Part shown: one piece after another, positions 42,373 through 50,514 of the stretch
Layout: every line of letters starts with the position of its first letter
Numbering within the stretch: the first letter of the stretch is position 1
Source: Kitasatospora aureofaciens
Lineage (GTDB): Bacteria; Actinomycetota; Actinomycetes; Streptomycetales; Streptomycetaceae
Assembly (NCBI GenBank): GCA_000720845.1
Contig: JODU01000017.1
Span: 124,001-188,000 of the forward strand
Length of the DNA stretch: 64,000 nucleotides
Direction of reading: 5' to 3'
Program-made: the position numbers and the translations under genes
Notes under the pieces: generated by a model
Database searches by the model: none
Seen by the model: the letters and a program-made list of their open reading frames with translations, nothing else
What the model was told of the DNA's origin: nothing

Positions 42373-43326
42373 ATGTTGAAGTACGTCCTGGACCTCGTGG
42401 ATCTGCTCGACGATCCCGACGTCGACGGCAAGCGCGTCGCCGCCCACCTCGACTCCGTAGCGGGCCCCGAGGGCTCCGGCGCCGAGGTCACCACCGTCAC
42501 CGGCGAGCGCGGCTCGACGGACTTCGTGCTCGTACGGATACCGGGCCGGGCCGGCCGCGGCAGCGGCGGTTCCGCGCGGACGCTGGGCGTGGTGGGGCGG
42601 CTCGGCGGCGTCGGGGCGCGCCCGGAAGCCGTCGGGCTGGTCTCCGACGCGGACGGCGCGATCGCCGCGCTCGCCACGGCCGCGAAGCTGCTCGACATGC
42701 GGCGCCGGGGCGACGTGCTCGACGGTGACGTGATCGTGGCCACGCACATCTGCCCGAACGCCCCGACCGCGCCGCACGACCCGGTGCCGTTCATGGACTC
42801 GCCCGTCGACATCGCGACCATGAACCGGCACGAGGTCACCGGCGAGATGGAGGCCGTGCTCTCCGTCGACACCACCAAGGGCAACCGGATCATCAACCAC
42901 AAGGGCCTCGCCCTGTCGCCCACCGTCAAGGAGGGCTGGGTGCTCAAGGTGAGCGAGCGGCTCGGTGAGCTGCTGGCCGTGGTGACCGGTGAGCCCTTGG
43001 TCACGTACCCCGTGACCACCCAGGACATCACCCCGTACGGTAACGGTGTACACCACATCAATTCGATCCTGCAGCCGGCCACGGCGACGGCCGCACCGGT
43101 GGTCGGTCTCGCGATCACCTCCGCGGCCGCGGTGCCCGGCTGCCAGACGGGCGCGAGCCACGAGACCGACATCGCGGCCGCCGCCCGGTTCGCCGTCGAG
43201 ACCGCGAAGGCCTACGGCGGCGGACAGCTCGACTTCCACGACGACCAGGAGTTCGACGCCCTCGTGTCCCGCTACGGCTCGCTGACCCGGCTGCAGACCC
43301 TCGGCCGCGAACCCGGGGGGTCGTGA
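42373..43326 (+). CDS. DUF1177 family protein
   Basis: A 317-residue protein recognised as DUF1177 from the MLKYVLDLVDLLDDPDVDG opening and central VIVATHICPNAPTAPHDPVPFMDSPVD segment, with conserved His/Asp/Cys residues that look metal- or substrate-binding (THICPNA, CQTGASHETD). The family's reaction is not known to me. Operon partners, an NCS1 permease and an M20 amidohydrolase, suggest processing of an imported amide or heterocycle. GGAG lies nine bases before the ATG. Confidence 0.82.
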   Translation: MLKYVLDLVDLLDDPDVDGKRVAAHLDSVAGPEGSGAEVTTVTGERGSTDFVLVRIPGRAGRGSGGSARTLGVVGRLGGVGARPEAVGLVSDADGAIAALATAAKLLDMRRRGDVLDGDVIVATHICPNAPTAPHDPVPFMDSPVDIATMNRHEVTGEMEAVLSVDTTKGNRIINHKGLALSPTVKEGWVLKVSERLGELLAVVTGEPLVTYPVTTQDITPYGNGVHHINSILQPATATAAPVVGLAITSAAAVPGCQTGASHETDIAAAARFAVETAKAYGGGQLDFHDDQEFDALVSRYGSLTRLQTLGREPGGS

Positions 43327-43328
43327 TC

Positions 43329-44726
43329 ATGGCCATGCACAAGAACCCCGCCGGAGAACCGGCGGCCTCGGCCCCGGGAGCCGTGGGCAGCGACGACTAC
43401 GCCCTCTCCCGAGTCCCGCGCGACAAGCGGCTCGGCTTCTGGACCATGCTGCTGCAGTGGCTCGCGCAGTCCGGCTCCATCTCGCAGTTCACCCTCGGCG
43501 CCACCATCGGCGTCGGCATGACCTTCGGCGACGCGTTCCTCGCGTTCACCCTCGGCGCGGTGATCCTCGAAGTCGTGATCTTCGCGATCGGCCTCGCCGG
43601 CATGCGCGAGGGTCTGGCCACCCCGCTGCTCACCCGCTGGGCGGGCTTCGGCCGCAACGGCTCGGCACTGGTCAGCCTGGTCATCTCGGTCAGCCTCGTC
43701 GGCTGGTTCGGGGTACAGAACACGATCTTCGGCGACAGCGTGTCCGCGCTCGTCGGCGGTCCCTCCTGGCTGTGGTGCACGGCCGCCGGCGTCGCCATCA
43801 CCGTGCTGGTCATCTTCGGTTTCCGGTACATGGCCGTCTTCGCGAAGATCGTCACGCCGCTGTTCTTCGCCATGGTCGCCTGGTCGGTCACCGACGCGCT
43901 GAGCGACCACTCGTTCTCCGAGCTGGTCCACTCCCCGGCACCCGGTGAGACCATCCCGCTCGCCGTCGCCGCGACCGCCATCGCGGGCGGCTTCATGACC
44001 GGCGCGATCGTCTCCCCGGAGATGACCCGCTACAACCGCAAGGGCAGCCACGTCTTCCTGCAGAGCGCCTCTTCGATGATCCTCTCCGAGTACATCGTCG
44101 GCCTGACCGGCGTGCTGCTCGGCCACATGGTCGGCAGCGGCCAGGTCTCCCAGATCGTGCTCTCCACCTCCGGTGTCTTCGGCGTCCTCGTCGTGCTGAT
44201 GTCCACCGCGAAGATCAACGACTGGAACCTGTACGGCTCCTCGCTCGGCGTCGTGAACTTCTTCCAGGTCGTCTTCGGCAAGCGCGTGCACCGCGGCGCG
44301 GTCACCATCGTCCTCGGCATCGCGGGCACCCTGCTCTCCGCCGTCGGCATCATGACCCACTTCACCGACTTCCTCTCCGTGCTGGGCGTCGCCATCCCGC
44401 CGGTGGGCGGCATCATCGTCGCCGAGTACTGGGTGGTGCGCCGGATGCGGGCGCCCCTGGACGCCACCCGCGAGGCGGAGACCCTGCCCGCCACCTCGCC
44501 GACCTGGGTGCCGATGTCCCTGGTCATCTGGGCGGTCGCCTTCTGCGTCGGCAAGTTCTACGACGGCGGCATCCCCGCCCTGAACTCCCTGCTGACCGCC
44601 TTCGTCCTCTACTGCGTCCTCGGCCTCGCCGGCTGGATCAGGACGTACGGCACCACGGCCCTGGACGACACCACCGAACCCACCCCGGCGGCCGCCACCG
44701 GCACGGCCACCGTAGGAGCACCGTGA
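43329..44726 (+). CDS. NCS1-family nucleobase/hydantoin-type permease
   Basis: A 465-residue membrane protein with about 12 helices. The first part (LQWLAQSGSISQFTLGATIGVGMTF) and a later GGFMTGAIVSPEMTRYNRKGSH segment are typical of cytosine permease (CodB-like) NCS1 transporters, and VPRDKRLGFWTML precedes helix I. Substrates in the family are cytosine, purines, hydantoins and thiamine. The ATG at 43329 is preferred by spacing to GGGGGG; a GTG at 43323 would overlap the previous stop. It ends in a GTGA overlap with the M20 gene. Confidence 0.9.
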   Translation: MAMHKNPAGEPAASAPGAVGSDDYALSRVPRDKRLGFWTMLLQWLAQSGSISQFTLGATIGVGMTFGDAFLAFTLGAVILEVVIFAIGLAGMREGLATPLLTRWAGFGRNGSALVSLVISVSLVGWFGVQNTIFGDSVSALVGGPSWLWCTAAGVAITVLVIFGFRYMAVFAKIVTPLFFAMVAWSVTDALSDHSFSELVHSPAPGETIPLAVAATAIAGGFMTGAIVSPEMTRYNRKGSHVFLQSASSMILSEYIVGLTGVLLGHMVGSGQVSQIVLSTSGVFGVLVVLMSTAKINDWNLYGSSLGVVNFFQVVFGKRVHRGAVTIVLGIAGTLLSAVGIMTHFTDFLSVLGVAIPPVGGIIVAEYWVVRRMRAPLDATREAETLPATSPTWVPMSLVIWAVAFCVGKFYDGGIPALNSLLTAFVLYCVLGLAGWIRTYGTTALDDTTEPTPAAATGTATVGAP

Positions 44727-46060
44727 GCACCACCGTCCCCGGCCCCGTTCCGGCCGTTCCCGCCTCCGAGGAGGCGCAGCGGGAAGTCGTCGACCTCTGC
44801 GCGGAGCTGATCCGCTTCGACACCTCCAACCCCACCAGCGACGAGCGGGCCTGCGCCGACTGGGTCGTGAGCAGGCTCGCCGAGGCCGGCATCGCCTCCG
44901 AACTGGTGGAGAGCGCCCCGGGCCGCGCCAACGTCGTCGCCCGCATCCCGGGCACCGATCCGGCGCGCGGCGCCCTGCTGGTCCACGGCCACCTGGACGT
45001 CGTACCGGCCGACCCGGCCGAGTGGCGGGTGCCGCCGTTCTCCGGCGAGATCCGGGACGGCTACCTGTGGGGCCGCGGCGCCATCGACATGAAGGACACG
45101 GTGGCCGTCATGCTGGCCACCGCCCGCCACTTCGCCCGTACCGGCACCCGGCCCGCCCGCGAGATCGTCCTCGCCTTCCTCGCCGACGAGGAGGCCGGCG
45201 GCAAGTACGGCGCCCACTGGCTGGTCGAGCACCGGCCCGAGCTGTTCGCGGGCGTCACCGAGGCGATCGGCGAGGGCGGCGGCTTCAGCTACGCCCTGGA
45301 CGACACCCGGCGCCTCTACCCGATCGAGAACGCCCAGCGGGGCATGGCCTGGATGGAGCTGACGGCGTCGGGCCGCGCCGGACACGGCTCCTCCCCGAAC
45401 GACGAGAACGCCGTCACCGACCTCGCCGAGTCCCTCACCCGCATCGGCCGGCACACCTTCCCCGTCCGGCTGATCGAACCGGTACGCGCGCTGCTCGCCG
45501 AGGCCGCCCGCCTGAAGGGGATCGACCTCGACCTCGACGCCGACGACCTGGACGCCGAACTGGCCAAGCTCGGACATGTGGCCGACTTCATGCAGGTCGT
45601 GCTGCGCAACTCGGCCAACCCGACCATGTTCACGGCCGGCTACCAGACCAACGTCATCCCCGGCCGGGCCACGGCCCGCGTGGACGGCCGCTTCCTGCCG
45701 GGCCACGAGCAGGAGCTGATCGACACGATCGACGCGCTGCTCCTGCCCTCGGTGTCCCGCGAGTGGGTCAACCACGACATCGCCATGGAGACCGCCTTCG
45801 AGGGCCCGCTCGTCGACGCCATGTGCGCCGCCGTACGCGCCGAGGACCCCGACGGCCACCCCGTGCCCTACTGCAACCCGGGCGGCACGGACGCCAAGGC
45901 CTTCACCAAGCTCGACATCCGGTGCTTCGGCTTCAAGGGGCTCAAGCTGCCCCACGACCTCGACTACGGCCGCCTCTTCCACGGCGTCGACGAGCGGGTG
46001 CCGCTGGAGGGCCTGCGCTTCGGCGTACGGGTGATGACCCGGCTGTGGCAGGAGTGCTGA
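44723..46060 (+). CDS. M20-family metallo-aminoacylase/dipeptidase (ArgE/DapE type)
   Basis: A 445-residue di-zinc hydrolase. Metal and catalytic residues are recognisable: LVHGHLDVVPAD, GAIDMKDT, FLADEEAGG, and the late FHGVDERV. The lid/dimerisation domain lies at about 190-310. The family cleaves N-acyl, N-carbamoyl or peptide bonds. Coupled to an NCS1 permease and DUF1177, it probably hydrolyses the imported compound or its product. The N-terminal 20 residues are Pro/Val-rich. The GTG start overlaps the permease stop. Confidence 0.92.
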   Translation: MSTTVPGPVPAVPASEEAQREVVDLCAELIRFDTSNPTSDERACADWVVSRLAEAGIASELVESAPGRANVVARIPGTDPARGALLVHGHLDVVPADPAEWRVPPFSGEIRDGYLWGRGAIDMKDTVAVMLATARHFARTGTRPAREIVLAFLADEEAGGKYGAHWLVEHRPELFAGVTEAIGEGGGFSYALDDTRRLYPIENAQRGMAWMELTASGRAGHGSSPNDENAVTDLAESLTRIGRHTFPVRLIEPVRALLAEAARLKGIDLDLDADDLDAELAKLGHVADFMQVVLRNSANPTMFTAGYQTNVIPGRATARVDGRFLPGHEQELIDTIDALLLPSVSREWVNHDIAMETAFEGPLVDAMCAAVRAEDPDGHPVPYCNPGGTDAKAFTKLDIRCFGFKGLKLPHDLDYGRLFHGVDERVPLEGLRFGVRVMTRLWQEC

Positions 46061-46165
46061 CGCGCACGGCCGGTGGGGAATGCCCCGGCGGCTGCCGGCG
46101 TTGTGCGGCGTGACTGACATGCGCGGGACAGAACGGCAGCCCGCGCCGCGGTCGGAAGGAGCACC

Positions 46166-46330
46166 ATGGCACGCAGCACCGCACGCCCGGTCGTCAGGCT
46201 GAAGTCGACCGCCGGGACCGGCGTCACCTACGTCACCCGCAAGAACCGCCTCAACGACCCCGACCGGCTCGTCCTGCGCAAGTACGACCCGGTGGCGGGG
46301 GAGCACGTGCCGTTCCGCGAGGAACGCTGA
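46166..46330 (+). CDS. rpmG: Ribosomal protein bL33, zinc-independent form
   Basis: A 54-residue protein, full length for bL33, reading MARSTARPVVRLKSTAGTG and then YVTRKNRLNDPDRL. Both Cys pairs of the zinc-ribbon form are absent, so this is the C-minus paralogue that replaces the zinc form when zinc is scarce. AAGGAG precedes the ATG. It is followed 28 bases later by a C-minus L36 gene. No Zur-like palindrome was found upstream. Confidence 0.95.
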   Translation: MARSTARPVVRLKSTAGTGVTYVTRKNRLNDPDRLVLRKYDPVAGEHVPFREER

Positions 46331-46358
46331 ACGGCGCCCGACGAGCGAGGAGGCACTC

Positions 46359-46481
46359 ATGAAGGTCCGCAACTCCCTGCGCGCCCTCAAGGCCAGGCCC
46401 GGCGCCCAGGTGGTGCGCCGCCGTGGCGTGACCTACGTGATCAACAAGAAGGACCCACGCTTCAAGGCCCGCCAGGGCTGA
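46359..46481 (+). CDS. rpmJ: Ribosomal protein bL36, zinc-independent form
   Basis: A 40-residue protein starting MKVRNSLRALKARPGAQVV and ending DPRFKARQG. The Cys and His ligands of the zinc-binding L36 are absent, which marks the C-minus paralogue. GAGGAGG lies upstream. It pairs with the C-minus L33 gene just before it. The pair acts in the large ribosomal subunit and spares zinc. Confidence 0.95.
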   Translation: MKVRNSLRALKARPGAQVVRRRGVTYVINKKDPRFKARQG

Positions 46482-46503
46482 GCGTGCGCGCGTTCCACGG
46501 CAC

Positions 46504-46524
46504 GGCCCCGCGATCGGCGGGGCC
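46504..46524. terminator. Terminator after rpmJ
   Basis: GGCCCCGC-gatcg-GCGGGGCC is a perfect 8-base-pair G/C stem with a five-base loop, 22 bases after the L36 stop. The rest of the 212-base gap to the next gene holds nothing recognisable. Confidence 0.7.
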
Positions 46525-46693
46525 GGGCCCTGGCGCGTACGGACGCGGCAGACGGGCGCAACCGGCGACGTCGACGCCGTAGCCACGGGCTGGGGGCGCC
46601 GAGCGGCCCCGCCGACCCGCGCCGCACGCCTCGCGGCATGCCCTGACACACTGCGGAGCGCGTCATCCGTCCCGTCCACAGGAGGACCTCGTC

Positions 46694-47767
46694 ATGACCG
46701 AGCAGCCGCAGGCCCGCGTCGCGGGATACGAGCGCCGGTTCAACGCGCTCTTCGCCGAGTACTTCGACAGGCTGGGCACGGCACTGGACGCCCCGTCCTT
46801 CAGCCGCTTCACCCCGGACTGCGTCGAGTTGCTGCGCGACCTGTCGCTGCGCGGCGGCAAGCGGATGCGGGTCGTGCTGTTGCACGAGGCGGCGCGACTG
46901 GTGACCGCCGAGCCGGTGGAAGGGCTGGACGCCGCCGCGCTGAGCGTCGAACTGCTGCAGACCCACGGCCTGGTGCACGACGACCTCATCGACGACAGTG
47001 CCACCCGCAGGGGCGGACCCACGACGTACTACGCCTACCGGGAGAGGTTCCCCCACCACCCGCGGGCCGCGCTCGCCCTCACCGTGCTCGCGGGCGACCT
47101 GGCCCTCGCCCTCTCCCTGCGCGTGCTCCTGGAGGCCGAGCTGCCCGCCGAGGTGCGGCAGGCGATGGTCGAGGTCCAGACCCGGGCCGCGGCCGACACC
47201 TTCGTGGGCCAGATCGTCGACCTGGAACGCGACTTCACCGACACCGCCCCGGACGACGACGTGCTGCACGCCGTCGCCGACCACAAGTCGGCCCGCTACT
47301 CGGTCCTCGCCCCCCTGTGCCTCGGACTCCTGGCCGCGGGAGAGCAACCGGCCGCCCACGAAACGGAGTTGCGCGACTACGCCCGCCTGCTCGGCATCTG
47401 CGGACAGATGCGCGACGACTACCTGGACCTGTTCGGCGACGCGGAGGCGATGGGGAAGCCGACCGGTACCGACATCCGCGAGGGCCGGCACACGTACACC
47501 GTCGTCCGCCTGCTGTCGGCCGTGAGCGGCCCCGAGCGGGCCTTCGTGGAAAAGGCCTTGGGCGACCCCGCCTGCGCACCGGAGACCGTCGCCGAGATCC
47601 GCGCGATCGGCGAACGCGCAGGTGTCGACGACCGGATGCGCGCGGACATGCGGCAGTACGCCGAGCGGGCCCGCCAGGTGGCGGCCGGCTGGCGTCCGCG
47701 GTGGCGCGAGGACGCCGTCGCCTTCTTCGAGCGGCTGCCGCGGTGGAGCGTCGAGCGGACCTCCTGA
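46694..47767 (+). CDS. Polyprenyl diphosphate synthase (first copy)
   Basis: A 357-residue trans-isoprenyl diphosphate synthase. The first Asp-rich motif is at Asp96-Asp97 to Asp101 (VHDDLIDDSATRRGG), the second is RDDYLDLFG, and the basic GGKRMR that binds isopentenyl diphosphate is at about 54-59. Residues four and five before the first motif are Gly92 and His91, not aromatic, which argues against a short C15 product. It should condense isopentenyl diphosphate units into geranylgeranyl or longer chains. AGGAGG precedes the ATG. First of four genes in a row. Confidence 0.93.
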   Translation: MTEQPQARVAGYERRFNALFAEYFDRLGTALDAPSFSRFTPDCVELLRDLSLRGGKRMRVVLLHEAARLVTAEPVEGLDAAALSVELLQTHGLVHDDLIDDSATRRGGPTTYYAYRERFPHHPRAALALTVLAGDLALALSLRVLLEAELPAEVRQAMVEVQTRAAADTFVGQIVDLERDFTDTAPDDDVLHAVADHKSARYSVLAPLCLGLLAAGEQPAAHETELRDYARLLGICGQMRDDYLDLFGDAEAMGKPTGTDIREGRHTYTVVRLLSAVSGPERAFVEKALGDPACAPETVAEIRAIGERAGVDDRMRADMRQYAERARQVAAGWRPRWREDAVAFFERLPRWSVERTS

Positions 47768-47893
47768 CACCTGTTCCCCACATCGCTCAAAGGGGTATTC
47801 GGGATCTTCCGCCCCGTCCCTCCGGTCATGCTCTGATCGGACGCGCCGTCGACCGGGCGCGTCCGTGACCACGTGACCACCTGGGGCGGAAGA

Positions 47894-48178
47894 ATGACGC
47901 ATTCGAGACGACGGGGGACGGGCGAGGACGACCGGGCCGTGCTGCTGGCCGCCGGACTCGCCGACCTGGCGGTGAGCACGATCGGCTCGGCGGTGGGCGG
48001 GCTGCGCGGGCTCCTCGGCCGCTCGGACACCGCCGACCTCGTACGGGAGGCGGAAGAGGACCTCCAGGCCCGGGGCAGGCTGGTCATGGACCGCTACGCG
48101 CACGTGCCACCCGCCCACCTGGAGGTTCTCGCCCGGCACGTGCGGGCGCGCCGGGCAGCCGACGACGGCGATGTCTGA
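47894..48178 (+). CDS. Small protein associated with polyprenyl synthases
   Basis: A 94-residue protein with no signal peptide. A moderately hydrophobic stretch (AVLLAAGLADLAVSTIGSAVGGLRGLLG) is followed by charged helices (LVREAEEDLQARGRLVMDRYA, HLEVLARHVRARRAADD). It could be a peripheral or small membrane subunit. It lies between two prenyl synthases and overlaps the second by eight bases, so it probably belongs to the same system. No family is recognised. ATG 47894 is chosen; a GTG at 47873 would add seven residues. Confidence 0.7.
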   Translation: MTHSRRRGTGEDDRAVLLAAGLADLAVSTIGSAVGGLRGLLGRSDTADLVREAEEDLQARGRLVMDRYAHVPPAHLEVLARHVRARRAADDGDV

Positions 48179-49229
48179 CCGCTGGGACCCGGCCGGCTTC
48201 AAGTCGCGCGTCGACGGCGTCCTGCGGGACTTCCTGGCCGAGGAGGCCGGTCACCTCGTGGCGGTCGACGAAGCCCTCGCTCCCGTGGCCGAGCGGCTGC
48301 GGGACTCGGCCGGGCACGGCAAACGGCTGCGCGCGGCCTTCTGCTACTGGGGCTGGCGGGGGGCCGGACAGCCGGAGAGCGACGCACTGGTCCGGGCGGC
48401 TGCCTCCATGGAACTGGTGCACGCCGCCGCGATCGTGCACGACGACCTCATCGACGACAGCGCCCTGCGCCACGGCCTGCCCACCGCCCACATGGCCCTG
48501 GAGGCCGTGCTCGCCCGGGACGGCCGCCCAGGGGCCCGGACGGCGGCGCGGTCCCTGGCCCTGCTGGTGGGAGATCACCTGATGGTCCTCGCGGGCCGCC
48601 TGTTCACCACCAGCGGTCTGCCTGCCGCCTATCTCGCCCGCGCCCGGGACCTGTGGACCGCGCTCGCCCGCGAACTCATCGCCGGCGAGTGCCTGGAGAT
48701 CCTGCACACCGGCGGTTCGCCGGACACCGACACCTCCCTGAAGGTCGTCCGCTACAAGACCGCCAAGTACACCGTCGAGCACCCCCTGCTCATCGGTGGC
48801 CTGCTCGCCGGCGCCGCCCCCGCCCTGCGGGACACCTACCGGGCCTACGGCCTGCCGCTCGGCGAGGCGTTCCAGCTGCGCGACGACCTGCTCGGTCTGT
48901 TCGGGGACCAGGAACGCACCGGGAAGTCGGGTCTGGACGACCTGCGCGCCCACCGGCCCACCGCACTGCTGGCCGAGACCTGGAAGGCGGCCGACGCGAC
49001 CCAACGGGCCTGGCTGGGCGCCCTGCTGGGCCGCGACGACCTGGACGCGACCCATCTGCGCGACGTGCGCCAGCTCATGCGGGAGCTGAAGGCACCGCAA
49101 CGGATCGAGCAGCTGATCGCGACCCGCGTGGAGCGCGCCACCCGCGCCCTGGACGCCACCGGGACACCACCGCACGCGCGCCGGGCGCTGCGCGAACTCG
49201 CCCAGCAGGCCACCGACCGGACGCACTGA
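48171..49229 (+). CDS. Polyprenyl diphosphate synthase (second copy)
   Basis: A 352-residue trans-prenyltransferase. It has the GKRLRA substrate-binding basic motif, first Asp-rich motif VHDDLIDDSALRHG and second LRDDLLGLFGDQ. Residues just before the first motif are Ala-Ala-Ala-Ile-Val, which leaves an open pocket floor and argues for a long product. It differs strongly from the synthase 400 bases upstream outside the motifs, so it is not a recent duplicate. Possible roles are a heterodimer with the first copy or a second chain length. Translationally coupled to the small protein. Confidence 0.92.
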   Translation: MSDRWDPAGFKSRVDGVLRDFLAEEAGHLVAVDEALAPVAERLRDSAGHGKRLRAAFCYWGWRGAGQPESDALVRAAASMELVHAAAIVHDDLIDDSALRHGLPTAHMALEAVLARDGRPGARTAARSLALLVGDHLMVLAGRLFTTSGLPAAYLARARDLWTALARELIAGECLEILHTGGSPDTDTSLKVVRYKTAKYTVEHPLLIGGLLAGAAPALRDTYRAYGLPLGEAFQLRDDLLGLFGDQERTGKSGLDDLRAHRPTALLAETWKAADATQRAWLGALLGRDDLDATHLRDVRQLMRELKAPQRIEQLIATRVERATRALDATGTPPHARRALRELAQQATDRTH

Positions 49230-49242
49230 CGAGGAGACCGCG

Positions 49243-50403
49243 ATGCCCCCCACCGAGAAGTCGATGGACGCCCTGCGCCGCGACGGCGACGAACTGGCCG
49301 ACGCCGTCGTCGCCACCCTGTTCGAACGCGGCGAGGTCGGCACGTTCAACTCCCTGATGCGTTACGTCTCCACCAGCGGCCAGGAACTCCCGGACGGCCT
49401 CCCGGGCGTCGCCCGGGAGTACCTGCGGGTGACCGGCACCCCGCCGGACTGGGTGGACTGGGACGAGATGGAGCGGGCCCGCCTGTTCTTCATCGACAAC
49501 AACGTGCACATCTCCACCGCGCTGTCCTTCGCGTCCATGCCCGCCTGCTACGTCGTCCCGCACGTGGCCCGGCTGCTGTCGGCCACCCACGGTCTGAACT
49601 ACCCCTCCAAACGGATGGCGGAGACCGGCCAGTTCACCGTCTACCTCATGCGGCCCGACGCGTTCGAGGCCGGGGGTCGCTTCATCCCGGCTGCCCAGAA
49701 GGTGCGCCTGCTGCACGCCGCCATCCGCCACCACCTGAAGCGGGAGAACCGCTGGGACACCGAGGCCCTCGGCGTACCGATCTGCCAGGAGGACATGATC
49801 GGCGGGCAGATGTTCTTCTCCCTGCTCGTCCTGGACAGCCTGCACCGACTCGGCGTCCACATGTCCGCCGAAGGCGCGGACGCCTACTACTACGCCTGGC
49901 GCGTCGTCGGTGCCATGCTCGGCGTCGACCAGGCGGCCGCCCCCACCACGCTCGACGAGGCACGCCGGTTCCTCGACCTGTACATGCTCCGCCACATGGG
50001 TCCCTCCGAGGAGGGCGCCCACCTCACCCGGCAACTGATCGACCTGTACGAGGAAGTCGTCCCCGGCACCCTCTTCGACCCGGTCGTCTCCGCCCTGATC
50101 CGCTACCTCGTCGGCGACACGTGCGCCGACTGGCTGGACGTCCCCCGCACGGCCTGGGACACCCTGGTCAAGGCAGCCCCGCACCTCCTCGGCGTCCTGG
50201 AGGCGATCGAGGACCGCTCACCGCTGGGCGCGTGGGCCCTGGACCGGCTCGGCCACCTCACCACGGCCCTCGAACTCTCCTCCCTCACGCGCGGACGCGT
50301 CATGCACTACGCCATCCCCGAGCAACTGAGAAAGGAGTACGGCGTCTCCGGTGCCGCTGCCCGCAGCCGCCGTTGGGCCCCGCCGCCCGCGACCGTCTCC
50401 TGA
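49243..50403 (+). CDS. DUF2236 haem oxygenase (Lcp/MpaB-like)
   Basis: A 386-residue soluble, mostly helical protein. It has the DUF2236 patterns: RMAETGQF (Arg124 with Thr128-like residues) and AAQKVRLLHAAIRHH, whose His158 is the expected axial haem ligand, then CQEDMIGGQMFFS. Relatives include the rubber oxygenase Lcp and MpaB, which cleave or oxidise polyisoprenoid chains using a b-type haem. Its position 13 bases after the second polyprenyl synthase suggests that the cassette's product is its substrate; this is inference. GAGGAG precedes the ATG. Confidence 0.85.
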   Translation: MPPTEKSMDALRRDGDELADAVVATLFERGEVGTFNSLMRYVSTSGQELPDGLPGVAREYLRVTGTPPDWVDWDEMERARLFFIDNNVHISTALSFASMPACYVVPHVARLLSATHGLNYPSKRMAETGQFTVYLMRPDAFEAGGRFIPAAQKVRLLHAAIRHHLKRENRWDTEALGVPICQEDMIGGQMFFSLLVLDSLHRLGVHMSAEGADAYYYAWRVVGAMLGVDQAAAPTTLDEARRFLDLYMLRHMGPSEEGAHLTRQLIDLYEEVVPGTLFDPVVSALIRYLVGDTCADWLDVPRTAWDTLVKAAPHLLGVLEAIEDRSPLGAWALDRLGHLTTALELSSLTRGRVMHYAIPEQLRKEYGVSGAAARSRRWAPPPATVS

Positions 50404-50514
50404 GCCACCGCACAGGCCGATCCGGTGCCACGGCCGACTGTCAGTGGGACCTCCTACGGTGTGATCAGTGGAACTCGCGGACACGCCGCGGGACCGGCCG
50501 GGGAGAGGTCTGCC

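Noticed and set aside
46061..46165. Search for a Zur operator before rpmG
   Set aside because: No A/T-rich palindrome with the expected arms could be found in these 105 bases.
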